Origin: Herbaspirillum sp. LeCh32-8
Lineage (GTDB): Bacteria; Pseudomonadota; Gammaproteobacteria; Burkholderiales; Burkholderiaceae_D
Assembly (NCBI RefSeq): GCF_017814915.1
Contig: NZ_JAGIPZ010000004.1
Span: 188,442-252,441 of the forward strand
Direction of reading: 5' to 3'
DNA: 64,000 nt
This document shows positions 1-8,378 of this stretch, in pieces. The number at the start of each line of letters is the position of its first letter. Position 1 is the stretch's first letter. The notes under the pieces were generated by a model that was not told the origin of the DNA, did not search any database, and was given only the letters and a program-made list of their open reading frames with translations. The position numbers were made by a program, and so were the translations under genes.

Positions 1-144
1 TTGGCTGCAACCGGCTTCTTGGCGGCGACTGCCTTCTTGGCTGCAACCGGCTTCTTGGCGGCGACTGCCTTCTTGGCTGCAACCGGCTTCTTGGCGGCGA
101 CTGCCTTCTTGGCGGCGACCGGCTTCTTGGCAGCGACTGCCTTC
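1..144. repeat. 36-bp in-frame tandem repeat inside the histone-like gene
   Basis: Units at 1-36, 37-72 and 73-108 are identical, and 109-144 is a diverged fourth copy. Each unit encodes 12 residues (two AAKK blocks), so a gain or loss of units changes tail length without a frameshift. The array runs off the left edge, so the total copy number is unknown. Confidence 0.9.
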
Positions 145-263
145 TTCGGTGCTGCTGCCTTGGCGGCGACGGCCTTCTTCGGTGCTGCGGCTGCCTTGGC
201 GGCTGCCGGCTTCTTGGCAGCTGGCTTCTTAGCCGCTGCTGGCTTCTTTGCTGCTGTTGCCAT
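1..263 (-). CDS. histone H1-like Ala/Lys/Pro-rich DNA-binding protein (partial)
   Basis: Only the N-terminal ~87 residues are in the window; the gene continues past the left edge. The protein starts MATAAKKPAAAKKPAAKK and consists of AAKKP and AAKKAV repeats, as in bacterial histone H1-like proteins (AlgP/Hc1-like), which bind DNA non-specifically through lysine-rich tails. The ATG is preceded by AAGGAG. The opposite strand is also open here, but it would encode a hydrophobic Ala/Phe/Leu repeat with no start signal and is a shadow. A second protein with a similar tail lies at 12347, there joined to a SWIB domain. Whether this gene also ends in a folded domain cannot be seen. Confidence 0.75.
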   Translation of the reverse strand, partial: MATAAKKPAAAKKPAAKKPAAAKAAAAPKKAVAAKAAAPKKAVAAKKPVAAKKAVAAKKPVAAKKAVAAKKPVAAKKAVAAKKPVAA

Positions 264-692
264 TTTGTTTCTCCTTCTTCACGTGAATGGAAAAAATCAA
301 GCTTGATATAAGCAACCCTCCTGCGACATCGCGATGAACGCAAGCGGGCTATTCATCGGCGCAAGCAGCCTGTCGCTTGCGCTAATGAATTCGGCACCAG
401 CTGAACTGCTGCATCCCCTCACCTATGCAGCGCTTCAGCTATCTTGGCTACGCCCCTCCGGTAGTGCCCGCGCGATGGCGCAGGAGACAGTCGACTACGG
501 GAGCAGGCGCAAAGCCAAAAAAAACGCCAGCGTGTTCAAACGCCAGCGTCGGAATAGCACTCCTGAAAAACCATCAGGTTTTTCAAAGGAAAAGCCGCCT
601 GACCCGACACGATGGGGTTAAGCGGCAATAACAGAGAAGAATGATTCGGTCTCTGACTGTTCATTAATTTGGCGTATGCCTTTCAGTTTCAG
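264..692. other. intergenic region without a credible gene
   Basis: This lies between the start of the histone-like gene and the end of nrdB. Short open frames here have no good ribosome binding site and no recognisable sequence. A perfect 9-bp inverted repeat (TGAAAAACC, loop ATCA) sits at 564-585, and GCCAGCG is repeated near 530-548. The promoter of the histone-like gene should lie just to the right of position 263, but I could not pick it with confidence. Confidence 0.5.
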
Positions 693-722
693 CAGCCGGG
701 TATCTTGCAAGCTACCCGACTG
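693..722 (-). terminator. hairpin 3' of nrdB, possible terminator
   Basis: Ten-base-pair stem CAGTCGGGTA / TACCCGGCTG with one G-T pair and a 10-nt loop, 46 bases past the nrdB stop. No T-run follows, so it may stabilise the 3' end or be Rho-assisted rather than act as an intrinsic terminator. Confidence 0.4.
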
Positions 723-768
723 CCGTTTGTGCATCATGTCTCGCTGAAGAGTACTTCGAGACTGCACG

Positions 769-1938
769 TCATTCCCAACTCAGCGCGCCCCCGGTTTGGT
801 ATTCGATGACACGGGTCTCAAAGAAGTTGCGCTCCTTCTTCAAGTCGATCATCTCGCTCATCCAAGGGAACGGATTTTCTTCTTGTGCGAACAGCGGGTC
901 CAATCCGATTTGCTGCGCGCGTCGATTCGCGATGAATCGGAGGTAGCCCTTGAACATAGTTGCGTTCAACCCGAGCACGCCTCGCGGCATTGTATCCTCT
1001 GCGTAACGATATTCCAACTCCACCGCGCGTAAAAACAACGATTTGATCTCTTCGCGGAACTCCGGAGTCCACAGGTGCGGGTTCTCCATCTTCACAGTGT
1101 TGATCAAGTCGATGCCGAAGTTGCAGTGCATGGACTCGTCGCGCAGGATGTACTGATACTGCTCGGCGGCGCCCATCATTTTGTTCTGACGACCCAGCGC
1201 AAGAATCTGCGTGAAGCCGACGTAGAAGAACAGGCCTTCCATGATGCACGCAAAGACGATCAGCGACTTCAGCAGCGCCTGGTCAGTCTCGACGGTGCCG
1301 GTCTTGAATTCGGGATTGGTCAGCGTGTCGATGAAGGGAATCAGGAACTCGTCCTTGTCGCGGATCGACTCGACCTCGTGATAGGCGTTGAAGATCTCGG
1401 CTTCGTCCAGGCCCAGCGACTCGACGATGTACTGGTAGGCGTGAGTGTGGATCGCCTCTTCGAAGGCCTGGCGCAGCAGGTACTGGCGGCACTCCGGTGC
1501 GGTGATGTGGCGGTAGGTGCCCAGCACGATGTTGTTGGCGGCCAGCGAGTCGGCAGTCACGAAGAAGCCCAGGTTGCGCTTGACCAGACGACGCTCGTCT
1601 TCGGTCAGGCCGTTGGGGTTCTTCCACAGCTCGATGTCGCGCTGCATGTTGATTTCCTGCGGCATCCAGTGGTTGGCGCAGCCGGCCAGGTACTTGTCCC
1701 AGGCCCACTTGTACTTGAACGGCACCAGCTGGTTGACGTCGGTGTGGCCGTTGATGATGCGCTTGTCGGCGGCGTTCACGCGGCGGGTGGTGTCGACCGG
1801 AGCGTCACGGGTCACCAGCGCCGGGTTCAGCGCAGCCTCGGCGAACGGCGTGCCGAAGGTCGGTTGCAGCTGAGGCTGCGGCATGTGTTGCGGGCGCGGC
1901 TGCTGAGCCGGCTTTGCTTCATCGTCCCAAGAGAGCAT
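769..1938 (-). CDS. nrdB: ribonucleoside-diphosphate reductase, beta subunit (class Ia)
   Basis: Small subunit of aerobic ribonucleotide reductase; its di-iron/tyrosyl-radical cofactor starts reduction of NDPs to dNDPs in NrdA. The start is set at the ATG at 1938 ([10 protein letters not shown], 389 aa), preceded by AGAGGAA; the longer open frame upstream lacks a site. Metal and radical residues are visible: Glu160/161, His164 and Tyr168 in EEAIHTHAY match E. coli E115-H118-Y122, and later [10 protein letters not shown] and [10 protein letters not shown] supply the second Glu and Glu/His set. The Pro/Gln-rich first ~30 residues are not part of the fold. The C-terminal tail (GGALSWE) is the expected NrdA docking peptide. 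It lies downstream of nrdA in one operon. Confidence 0.95.
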   Translation of the reverse strand: MLSWDDEAKPAQQPRPQHMPQPQLQPTFGTPFAEAALNPALVTRDAPVDTTRRVNAADKRIINGHTDVNQLVPFKYKWAWDKYLAGCANHWMPQEINMQRDIELWKNPNGLTEDERRLVKRNLGFFVTADSLAANNIVLGTYRHITAPECRQYLLRQAFEEAIHTHAYQYIVESLGLDEAEIFNAYHEVESIRDKDEFLIPFIDTLTNPEFKTGTVETDQALLKSLIVFACIMEGLFFYVGFTQILALGRQNKMMGAAEQYQYILRDESMHCNFGIDLINTVKMENPHLWTPEFREEIKSLFLRAVELEYRYAEDTMPRGVLGLNATMFKGYLRFIANRRAQQIGLDPLFAQEENPFPWMSEMIDLKKERNFFETRVIEYQTGGALSWE

Positions 1939-2027
1939 GTGGGTTCCTCTTTTACTTGATCGGTTGGCGCCGTGCGGACCGAACCGGTGTCCAGGTTCAT
2001 CGCGGCGCATGTATGTTTAGGTGACAA

Positions 2028-2061
2028 CGGCGCATCCGGTGAAGTTCACCGCGATGCGCCG
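2028..2061 (-). other. intercistronic hairpin between nrdA and nrdB
   Basis: Near-perfect inverted repeat: CGGCGCATC plus CGGTG pairs with CACCG plus GATGCGCCG across a one-base bulge and a five-base loop, giving 14 bp. It sits 106 bases after the nrdA stop and 90 before the nrdB start. No T-run follows, so RNA processing or stabilisation of one cistron is more likely than termination. Confidence 0.55.
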
Positions 2062-2166
2062 GCTGAGAAGAGCGGCCCGGAAGATGCTATCTGCGGCTGT
2101 GAGGGACCGTGTTGATCGTCCTCATGAGCTGGAGATTTCCGGGCCATTCCTGGCTTTCTTGCAGAC

Positions 2167-5160
2167 TTACTGGCAGGCCTCGCACTCTTCGAAGCCGGCG
2201 TCGCCCGGACGCATGGTGCACACCGGACCGTCGGACTCGATCGAGCCGCCCGGATTGGGCATCACGTAGGCCGCCGATGCCGCAGCCGCCGAAGCGATCG
2301 GCGCCGCCGGCACAGCTTGCGCCGATGCCGCCGAACCGCCGCCCAGGCCGCCGTCCACCGCCACGGCGTTCAGCGCGCCGGCGCGGGAAGTCGACTTCTC
2401 GGTGTGGGTGGCGCCGATGGTGCGCAGGTAGTAGGTGGTCTTCAGACCGCGCAGCCATGCCAGCTTGTAAGTCTCGTCCAGACGCTTGCCGGAAGCGCCG
2501 GCCATGTAGATGTTCAGCGACTGGGCCTGGTCGATCCACTTCTGGCGACGCGAGGCGGCTTCCACCAGCCACGACGGATCCACTTCGAAGGCGGTGGCGT
2601 AGATGTCGCGCAGGTCTTGCGGGATGCGGTCGATCTTGGCCAGGCTGCCGTCGAAGTACTTGAGGTCGGAGATCATCACTTCATCCCACAGACCGCGCGC
2701 CTTCAGGTCACGCACCAGGTACTCGTTGATTTCGGTGAATTCGCCCGACAGGTTCGACTTCACGTACAGGTTCTGGTAGGTCGGCTCGATGCAAGCCGAC
2801 ACGCCGATGATGTTCGAAATGGTCGCGGTCGGTGCGATCGCCACGCAGTTCGAGTTGCGCATGCCGTGCTCGGCGATGCGTGCACGCAGGGCGCTCCAGT
2901 CCATGGTTTCGCTGCTGTCGGCTTCCAGGTAGCCGCCGCGCTCTTCTGCCAGCAGCTTCAGGGAATCCTGCGGCAGGATGCCGCGATCCCACAGCGAACC
3001 GCGGTAGGAGGTGTAACGGCCGCGCTCTTGCGCCAGCTCGGTCGAGGCCCAGTAAGCGTAGTAGCAGACGGCTTCCATCGAACGGTCGGCGAACTCGACG
3101 GCGTCCATCGACGCGTACGGCACGCGCTTCATGTGCAGGCAGTCCTGGAAGCCCATGATGCCCATGCCCACCGGACGGTGACGCAGGTTGGAATCACGCG
3201 CCTTCTTGACGGCGTAGTAGTTGATGTCGATGACGTTGTCCAGCATGCGCATCGCGGTGCGGATGGTGCGCTGCAGCTTGGCATGGTCCAGCTCGCCATT
3301 GACCAGGTGCGCCGGCAGGTTGACCGAACCCAGGTTGCACACCGCGATTTCGGAATCGTTGGTGTTCAGGGTGATCTCGGTGCACAGGTTGGAGCTGTGC
3401 ACCACGCCCACGTGCTGCTGCGGCGAACGGATGTTGCAAGGATCCTTGAAGGTGATCCAGGGGTGGCCGGTTTCAAACAGCATGGACAGCATCTTGCGCC
3501 ACAGGTCGTTGGCCTGGACCTTCTTGAACAGCTTCAGTTCGCCGCTGGCGGCCTTGGCTTCGTAGCCGGTGTAGGCTTCTTCGAAAGCCTTGCCGAACTT
3601 GTCGTGCAGATCCGGGGTGTCGGACGGCGAGAACAGGGTCCACTCGCCCTTTTCCATCACGCGCTTCATGAACAGGTCGGGAATCCAGTTCGCGGTGTTC
3701 ATGTCGTGGGTGCGGCGGCGATCGTCGCCGGTGTTCTTGCGCAGCTCGAGAAATTCCTCGATGTCCATGTGCCAGGTTTCCAGGTAGGCGCAGACCGCGC
3801 CCTTGCGCTTGCCGCCCTGGTTGACCGCCACAGCGGTGTCGTTGACCACCTTCAGGAACGGCACCACGCCTTGCGACTTGCCGTTGGTGCCCTTGATGTG
3901 GGCGCCCAGGGCACGCACCGGGGTCCAGTCATTGCCCAGGCCGCCGGCGAACTTGGCCAGCAGGGCGTTTTCCTTGATGGCTTCGTAGATGCCGTCGAGG
4001 TCGTCGGCCACGGTCGTCAGGTAGCACGACGACAGCTGCGAACGCAGGGTGCCCGAGTTGAACAGGGTCGGGGTCGAGCTCATGAAGTCGAACGAGGACA
4101 GCAGGTCGTAGAACTCGATGGCGCGGGCTTCGCGGTCGATTTCGTTCAACGACAGGCCCATCGCCACACGCATGTAGAACGCCTGCGGCATTTCGATGCG
4201 GGTGCCACGGATGTGCAGGAAGTAGCGGTCGTACAGGGTCTGCAGGCCGATATAGCCGAATTGCAGGTCGCGCTCGGGCTTTAGGGCGGCCGCCAGCTTG
4301 GCCAGGTCGAACTGGGCCAGCTTGGTGTCGAGCAGCTCGGCGTCGATACCCTTCTTGATATAGGCCGGGAAGTATTCCAGGTACTCGGCCGGCGCATCGG
4401 CCTGGGCCACTTCCTTGCCGAACACTTCCTTGCGGATGGTGTGCATCAGCAGACGCGAGGTCACCTGGCTGTAGGCCGGGTCCTTTTCCATCAGCGCGCG
4501 GGCAGCCAGGATGGCGGACTTGTACAGCTCTTCGACGGGCACGCCGTCGTACAGGTTCTTGACGGTTTCAGCCAGGATGGCGCCGCCGTCGACGTGCTTT
4601 TCCAGGCCGACGCAAGCGGCGTCGATCAGGGCGCGCACTTCGGCAATGTCCAGCGGACGGCTGCGGCCGTCTTCCACCACGTGCAGTTGCGGCGCGGCCA
4701 CTTCCGCCTTGGCGGTCGAGCCCTGCTGGGCGCGCTCTTCCATGCGCTTGGCGCGGTACAACACGTAGGCGCGCGCGACGTCGTGCTCGCCCGAACGCAT
4801 CAGGGCCAGTTCAACCTGGTCCTGGATGTCTTCAATATGGAAAGTCCCGCCGGTGGGCTGGCGACGCACCAGCGCCGACACCACGTTGGTGGTCAGCTGT
4901 TCCACCATCTCGCGCACGCGCGCCGAAGCGGCGCCCTGACCACCGTTGACGGCCAGGAAGGCCTTGGTCACGGCGATGGCGATCTTGGACGGTTCAAAAC
5001 CGACCACCGCGCCGTTGCGGCGGATGATGCGGTATTCGCCCAGGCCGGCGCCGGCCTTTGCGGCAGCTGCCTGAGCGGCGTCGGTGGACGCCTCCAGGTC
5101 AGCAGCGGACACGCCAAACGCGGCAGGAGATTTGACGGAAATTTCTTGAGTTGAGCGCAC
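2167..5160 (-). CDS. nrdA: ribonucleoside-diphosphate reductase, alpha subunit (class Ia)
   Basis: Catalytic subunit reducing ribonucleoside diphosphates for DNA synthesis. The start is a GTG at 5160, four bases after a perfect AGGAGG. At 997 aa it is much longer than E. coli NrdA (761) because the N-terminus holds two ATP-cone-like regulatory regions (about 42-140, starting YRIIRRNGAVVGFEPSKI, and about 158-250) ahead of the barrel. Catalytic elements are visible: the STPTLFNSGT/SQLSSC cysteine, NLCTEI (Asn-Cys-Glu), and the C-terminal redox pair in ECEACQ. The doubled cone suggests dATP control like that of Pseudomonas-type NrdA; this is inference. Probably repressed by NrdR (boxes at 5470-5515) and co-transcribed with nrdB. 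Confidence 0.95.
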   Translation of the reverse strand: MRSTQEISVKSPAAFGVSAADLEASTDAAQAAAAKAGAGLGEYRIIRRNGAVVGFEPSKIAIAVTKAFLAVNGGQGAASARVREMVEQLTTNVVSALVRRQPTGGTFHIEDIQDQVELALMRSGEHDVARAYVLYRAKRMEERAQQGSTAKAEVAAPQLHVVEDGRSRPLDIAEVRALIDAACVGLEKHVDGGAILAETVKNLYDGVPVEELYKSAILAARALMEKDPAYSQVTSRLLMHTIRKEVFGKEVAQADAPAEYLEYFPAYIKKGIDAELLDTKLAQFDLAKLAAALKPERDLQFGYIGLQTLYDRYFLHIRGTRIEMPQAFYMRVAMGLSLNEIDREARAIEFYDLLSSFDFMSSTPTLFNSGTLRSQLSSCYLTTVADDLDGIYEAIKENALLAKFAGGLGNDWTPVRALGAHIKGTNGKSQGVVPFLKVVNDTAVAVNQGGKRKGAVCAYLETWHMDIEEFLELRKNTGDDRRRTHDMNTANWIPDLFMKRVMEKGEWTLFSPSDTPDLHDKFGKAFEEAYTGYEAKAASGELKLFKKVQANDLWRKMLSMLFETGHPWITFKDPCNIRSPQQHVGVVHSSNLCTEITLNTNDSEIAVCNLGSVNLPAHLVNGELDHAKLQRTIRTAMRMLDNVIDINYYAVKKARDSNLRHRPVGMGIMGFQDCLHMKRVPYASMDAVEFADRSMEAVCYYAYWASTELAQERGRYTSYRGSLWDRGILPQDSLKLLAEERGGYLEADSSETMDWSALRARIAEHGMRNSNCVAIAPTATISNIIGVSACIEPTYQNLYVKSNLSGEFTEINEYLVRDLKARGLWDEVMISDLKYFDGSLAKIDRIPQDLRDIYATAFEVDPSWLVEAASRRQKWIDQAQSLNIYMAGASGKRLDETYKLAWLRGLKTTYYLRTIGATHTEKSTSRAGALNAVAVDGGLGGGSAASAQAVPAAPIASAAAASAAYVMPNPGGSIESDGPVCTMRPGDAGFEECEACQ

Positions 5161-5452
5161 TTAGCCTCCTAGATACATAAAGTCAGGCAACCATTCAGGC
5201 TGCCCCGAGTTGCTAAATTAGAACCCCCTACCTGCCGGGAGGTTCGCGAACGGACAGAAGCGTCCAACAATGAGCGTCCCCTTGCGCGGACATTCATGCT
5301 GACGCAAACACTGCTTGAAACTGATGAGTAGAACGACTGGAAGAAGGAAGCAACGTGAGACGTTGTAGGACTTGGTTACTGCCTCACGAACCTTTCACCT
5401 TCTGAAGCACTGCCACTGCTGATCCGGTTGTGGACGGGAATCAGAGAATACA
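5161..5452 (-). promoter_or_regulatory. long nrdA 5' leader with hairpins
   Basis: About 290 bases separate the predicted transcription start (~5452) from the nrdA GTG. Just before the ribosome binding site is a 7-bp stem with one G-T pair (GGCAGCC, loop TGAAT, GGTTGCC), and further up lies the palindrome GTTCGCGAAC. I recognise no known riboswitch or small gene here. Confidence 0.4.
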
Positions 5453-5458
5453 CCTTGA

Positions 5459-5488
5459 ATCTTACAAGAACACTACATCTAGTACCAA
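5459..5488 (-). promoter_or_regulatory. predicted sigma-70 promoter of nrdAB
   Basis: Reading leftwards, TTGGTA (5483-5488), an 18-base spacer and TAAGAT (5459-5464). The first NrdR-like box lies in this spacer, as expected for repression. Confidence 0.55.
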
Positions 5489-5515
5489 AAGATCGATTGA
5501 GACTAATTCTAGTAT
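5470..5515. promoter_or_regulatory. two NrdR-box-like operators
   Basis: ACACTACATCTAGTAC (5470-5485) and AGACTAATTCTAGTAT (5500-5515) both resemble the NrdR consensus ACACWATATATWGTGT, keeping the central CTA...TAG core. Their centres are 30 bp apart, close to the three helical turns typical of paired NrdR boxes. NrdR is the usual repressor of nrd genes. Confidence 0.7.
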
Positions 5516-5537
5516 TGGCATTCTGATGTTGCAACCG

Positions 5538-6185
5538 CTATTTCTCGAATTTTTCTCCGGTGGCGGCTTGACTTTCAGGAAGCCCTGAAGGGAAGCGCAA
5601 TTGCGCGCCGTTAATTATTTTCGCGAATTCATGGCGATAGCGTCGCCAGTCAAAAAACGGTCCGGGATCTGTCTTGCGCACCGGCGCGATGTGCTCGTGC
5701 CCGGCCACGTCAGTGAGCGCATAGCGCTCCACCAAGGCCGAAGTCAGGCGCGCCAGGGCCGAGTACTGGGCCTCGGCGAAGGGTTCGAAGTCCGTCCCTT
5801 CCAGCTCGATGCCGATGGAGAAGTCATTGCAGCGCTCGCGCCCGTCGAACACCGACACGCCCGCATGCCAGGCGCGGCGATTGGCGGAGACGAACTGCAC
5901 CACCTCGCCGTCGCGCCGGATCAGGAAGTGGGCCGACACCCGCAGGGGGCGCAACTGGTCGAAGTAAGGATCGACCTCATAGTCGAGCCGGTTGCAGAAC
6001 AGGTCGGCGATGTACGGCCCGCCGAACACCCCGGGCGGCAGGCTGATGTTGTGCACCACCAGCAGGTCGGTGATGCAGCCGTCGGGCCGCTCGTCACAGT
6101 TGGGCGAAGGCTCGCGGCGGGCGGCGCTGCACCAGCCGTCGCCGTCGATGAACCATGCGCCGGCGTCGGTAGCAGACTGGCTCAT
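5538..6185 (-). CDS. ampD: 1,6-anhydro-N-acetylmuramyl-L-alanine amidase
   Basis: Cytosolic zinc amidase of wall recycling; it cuts the stem peptide from anhydro-muropeptides and thereby affects AmpR-type beta-lactamase induction. The start is taken at the ATG at 6185 (MSQSATDAGAW, 215 aa), because the longer frame covers the neighbouring gene. Amidase_2 signatures are visible: LLVVHNISLP (His45 as first zinc ligand), the SAHFLIRRDGEVVQFV core, the AWHAG segment, and GHEHIAPVRKTDPGP with the later His and Asp ligands. It starts 4 bases after the stop of the PP0621-like gene, in an operon with ypjD. Confidence 0.93.
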   Translation of the reverse strand: MSQSATDAGAWFIDGDGWCSAARREPSPNCDERPDGCITDLLVVHNISLPPGVFGGPYIADLFCNRLDYEVDPYFDQLRPLRVSAHFLIRRDGEVVQFVSANRRAWHAGVSVFDGRERCNDFSIGIELEGTDFEPFAEAQYSALARLTSALVERYALTDVAGHEHIAPVRKTDPGPFFDWRRYRHEFAKIINGAQLRFPSGLPESQAATGEKFEK

Positions 6186-6189
6186 GGGA

Positions 6190-6483
6190 TCAGAACGAGG
6201 CCTGGCGGCGGTGTTCTTCGGAGCAGTAGTGCGCGCCCGAGGCGTGCACCACGGCTTCCGAGACGGGGAAGTGAATGCCGCAATGCGCGCACTGCACCAT
6301 GGTTTCCGTGCTGCCCTCGGCGCTTCGGCGAAAGCGCGAGGTCTTGGACTTGGGCATGCCGGCCTCGGCCGCATCGCGCGCCGGATCACGACCGGCGTCG
6401 CTGCCTGCCAGCATGGATTTCTTGGCGCGCTGGAACCACACCACCACGGCCAGCAATACCACCAGCCAGATCAGATATTTCAT
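6190..6483 (-). CDS. PP0621 family membrane protein
   Basis: A 97-residue protein with one N-terminal membrane helix (YLIWLVVLLAVVVWF) and a C-terminal zinc-ribbon-like part: CAHCGIHFPVSEAVVHASG followed by YCSEEH. This fits the PP0621 family, whose function is unknown. Its ATG overlaps the ypjD stop by four bases, and ampD follows after four bases, so the three are probably translated as one coupled unit. Confidence 0.8.
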   Translation of the reverse strand: MKYLIWLVVLLAVVVWFQRAKKSMLAGSDAGRDPARDAAEAGMPKSKTSRFRRSAEGSTETMVQCAHCGIHFPVSEAVVHASGAHYCSEEHRRQASF

Positions 6484-7292
6484 GTCAGTACCCGATGCAG
6501 CACGACTTCAAGCACGAACCGGCTGCCTACATAAGCCAATAAAAGGATGGCGAAACCGGCCAGCGTAAAGCTCAGCGCGGTGCGCCCACGCCACCCCTGC
6601 CAGCGCCGGCCGGCGAGGAGCAGGCCGAACAGCAGCCAGGACAGCATGGTGAAGACCGTCTTGTGGTCCCACCGGAACGGCGTCCCGAACAACTGCTCGG
6701 AGAAACCCACACCCGAGAGCACGGTCAGCGTCAGCAGGACGAAACCGAAGGCGATCAGGCGAAACAGCAATTTTTCCATCGTCAGCAGCGCTGGCAGGCG
6801 ATCCAGCGCCGCCGCGAACCAGCCGGTCTGCGCCGCAGGACCCGGGCGCGTATGCAGGCGCGACTCCTGCAGCACCATCAATACCGCGTGGAAGGCGGCG
6901 ATGGTCAGGGTGCTGTAGGCCAGGATGGAGATGGCGATGTGCGCCAGGAACCAGTCTGACTTGCCGGCCAAAACGATCATGTTACCCGGGAAGATACTGG
7001 GCAGAACCACCGACACCGCCGCCACCGGCAGCACCAGCACGCGCATGCTGTCCAGCGAGAAGTTGCGGTTCTCCAGCCAGTAGGCCGCCACCGAGATCCA
7101 CAGCGTGGCCGAGAGCATCACCGCGAAACCGACTCGCATGGCTTCCGGCGCGAACATGTCCGACAGCAGCGCCCCGCCATGCAGGATCCAGCCGAGCACG
7201 ATCCCCAGCGAAATCGGCAGGCGCCGCTCCGAGGGCATGAAAGCGCATCCCAGGTAGAGCAGCGCGGCCAGAATGAAAAAATAAGTTTGCAT
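6480..7292 (-). CDS. ypjD: YpjD/CcsA-like inner-membrane protein (cytochrome c assembly family)
   Basis: A 270-residue polytopic membrane protein, about eight hydrophobic segments from the first residue (MQTYFFILAALLYLGCAF) to the end. It matches the CcsA/HemX-like family usually called YpjD, found beside ffh in many proteobacteria. A middle tract reads GKSDWFLAHIAISILAYSTL, resembling the haem-handling segment of CcsA proteins; haem binding here is not shown. First gene of the ypjD-PP0621-ampD operon. Confidence 0.8.
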   Translation of the reverse strand: MQTYFFILAALLYLGCAFMPSERRLPISLGIVLGWILHGGALLSDMFAPEAMRVGFAVMLSATLWISVAAYWLENRNFSLDSMRVLVLPVAAVSVVLPSIFPGNMIVLAGKSDWFLAHIAISILAYSTLTIAAFHAVLMVLQESRLHTRPGPAAQTGWFAAALDRLPALLTMEKLLFRLIAFGFVLLTLTVLSGVGFSEQLFGTPFRWDHKTVFTMLSWLLFGLLLAGRRWQGWRGRTALSFTLAGFAILLLAYVGSRFVLEVVLHRVLT

Positions 7293-7407
7293 CGGCTAAG
7301 TTTACACCATCTCGGCACGCCCCCCCTGCGGCGCGGCCCTGTCCCGGCGGGGACTTGCGGCGGATGAGCGCCGCTCGCGGCCGGGCGACGGGATGCCGGC
7401 GGCGCAT

Positions 7408-7439
7408 CCTCTATATATAGAGGCGAATCGCTACGGCAA
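7408..7439 (-). promoter_or_regulatory. ypjD promoter overlapping a 16-bp palindrome
   Basis: CCTCTATATATAGAGG at 7408-7423 is a perfect palindrome. On the minus strand TTGCCG (7434-7439) lies 16-18 bases before TATATA/TATAGA inside it, so the palindrome probably covers the -10 element of the ypjD operon. It may be an operator or just a symmetric -10. Confidence 0.5.
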
Positions 7440-7508
7440 AAGCCCTCTTTGCTACTGACGGCCCGGCAGCCGGCGGGGCGCGCATTTTACACGTGCAAAC
7501 GACACGCG

Positions 7509-7540
7509 CAAACGAAACACGGCAGGAAGACCTGCCGTGT
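7509..7540 (-). terminator. terminator of the ABC importer operon
   Basis: Ten-base-pair stem ACACGGCAGG / CCTGCCGTGT with a four-base loop (7517-7540), followed on the minus strand by TTTCGTTTG. It sits 28 bases past the ATPase gene stop. Confidence 0.75.
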
Positions 7541-7567
7541 CCGGGTTGACTGCCGATCGCGGCGCGT

Positions 7568-8377
7568 TCAGTCGACCGCAGCCGCCTTCATTTCAGCATT
7601 GTGGTGGCGCTGCTGCTCCTCCATCACCAGCTGGCCGAGTTCGCGCTTCAAGGCATTGAACTCGGGATCGGCCGGATCGCGCAGGCGCGGTAGGTGGACC
7701 ATCATGTCGCGCTTGATGGTGCCGGGGCGATACGTCATGACCACGATACGGTCGGCCAGGTAGATCGCCTCCTCGATGCTGTGGGTGACGAAGACGATGG
7801 TCTTCTTGAACTCGTCCCAGATGCGCAGCAACTCATCCTGCAGGTTGCGCCGGGTCAGCGCATCGAGCGCGCCGAAGGGCTCGTCCATCAGCATGATGGG
7901 CGAATCCAGCGCCAACACGCGGGCGATTGCCACCCGCTGGCGCATACCGCCCGACAGGTCCTTGGGGAAGCGGGTGCGGAAGTCGATCAGGCCCAGCTTG
8001 TCCAGCAGCTGGGTCACGCGCGCGGCGATCTCGGCCTTGGGCGTGCCCTTGATCTCCAGGCCGAAGGCCACGTTCTGCTCCACCGTCATCCAGGGGAACA
8101 GCGCGTATTCCTGGAACACCATGCCGCGGTCCGGCCCCGGCTCTTCCACCACCTTGCCGCCGGTGGTGATGTCGCCCGAGGATGGCAGCGCGAAGCCGGC
8201 GATGGCGTTGAGCAGCGTCGACTTGCCGCAGCCGGAGGGCCCCAGCAGGCAGACGAACTGGCCGTCGGGGATGTCGAGGTTGATGTCCTTCAGGGCCACG
8301 ACCTCGCGGTCGTCGGTCTTGAAGACCTTGTGCACGCCAGACACGCGGATCTGGGGCGAAGAAGTATGGGTGCTCAT
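7568..8377 (-). CDS. ABC importer ATP-binding protein (nitrate/sulfonate/taurine type)
   Basis: A 269-residue ATPase of the SsuB/TauB/NrtD class that powers uptake with the permease and binding protein encoded upstream. Walker A GPSGCGKST, Q-loop, signature LSGGMRQRVAIARVLA, Walker B IMLMDEPFGALD and switch FVTHSIEEA are all intact. The ATG comes one base after the permease stop. Substrate cannot be told from the ATPase. Confidence 0.92.
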   Translation of the reverse strand: MSTHTSSPQIRVSGVHKVFKTDDREVVALKDINLDIPDGQFVCLLGPSGCGKSTLLNAIAGFALPSSGDITTGGKVVEEPGPDRGMVFQEYALFPWMTVEQNVAFGLEIKGTPKAEIAARVTQLLDKLGLIDFRTRFPKDLSGGMRQRVAIARVLALDSPIMLMDEPFGALDALTRRNLQDELLRIWDEFKKTIVFVTHSIEEAIYLADRIVVMTYRPGTIKRDMMVHLPRLRDPADPEFNALKRELGQLVMEEQQRHHNAEMKAAAVD

Positions 8378-8378
8378 T

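Noticed and set aside
334-631. Short plus-strand frames of 68-95 codons left of nrdB
   Set aside because: No start signals, two overlapping frames of equal quality and no conserved features.
2317-4284. 655-codon plus-strand frame opposite nrdA
   Set aside because: Antisense shadow of a well-supported gene; the sequence shows no domain.
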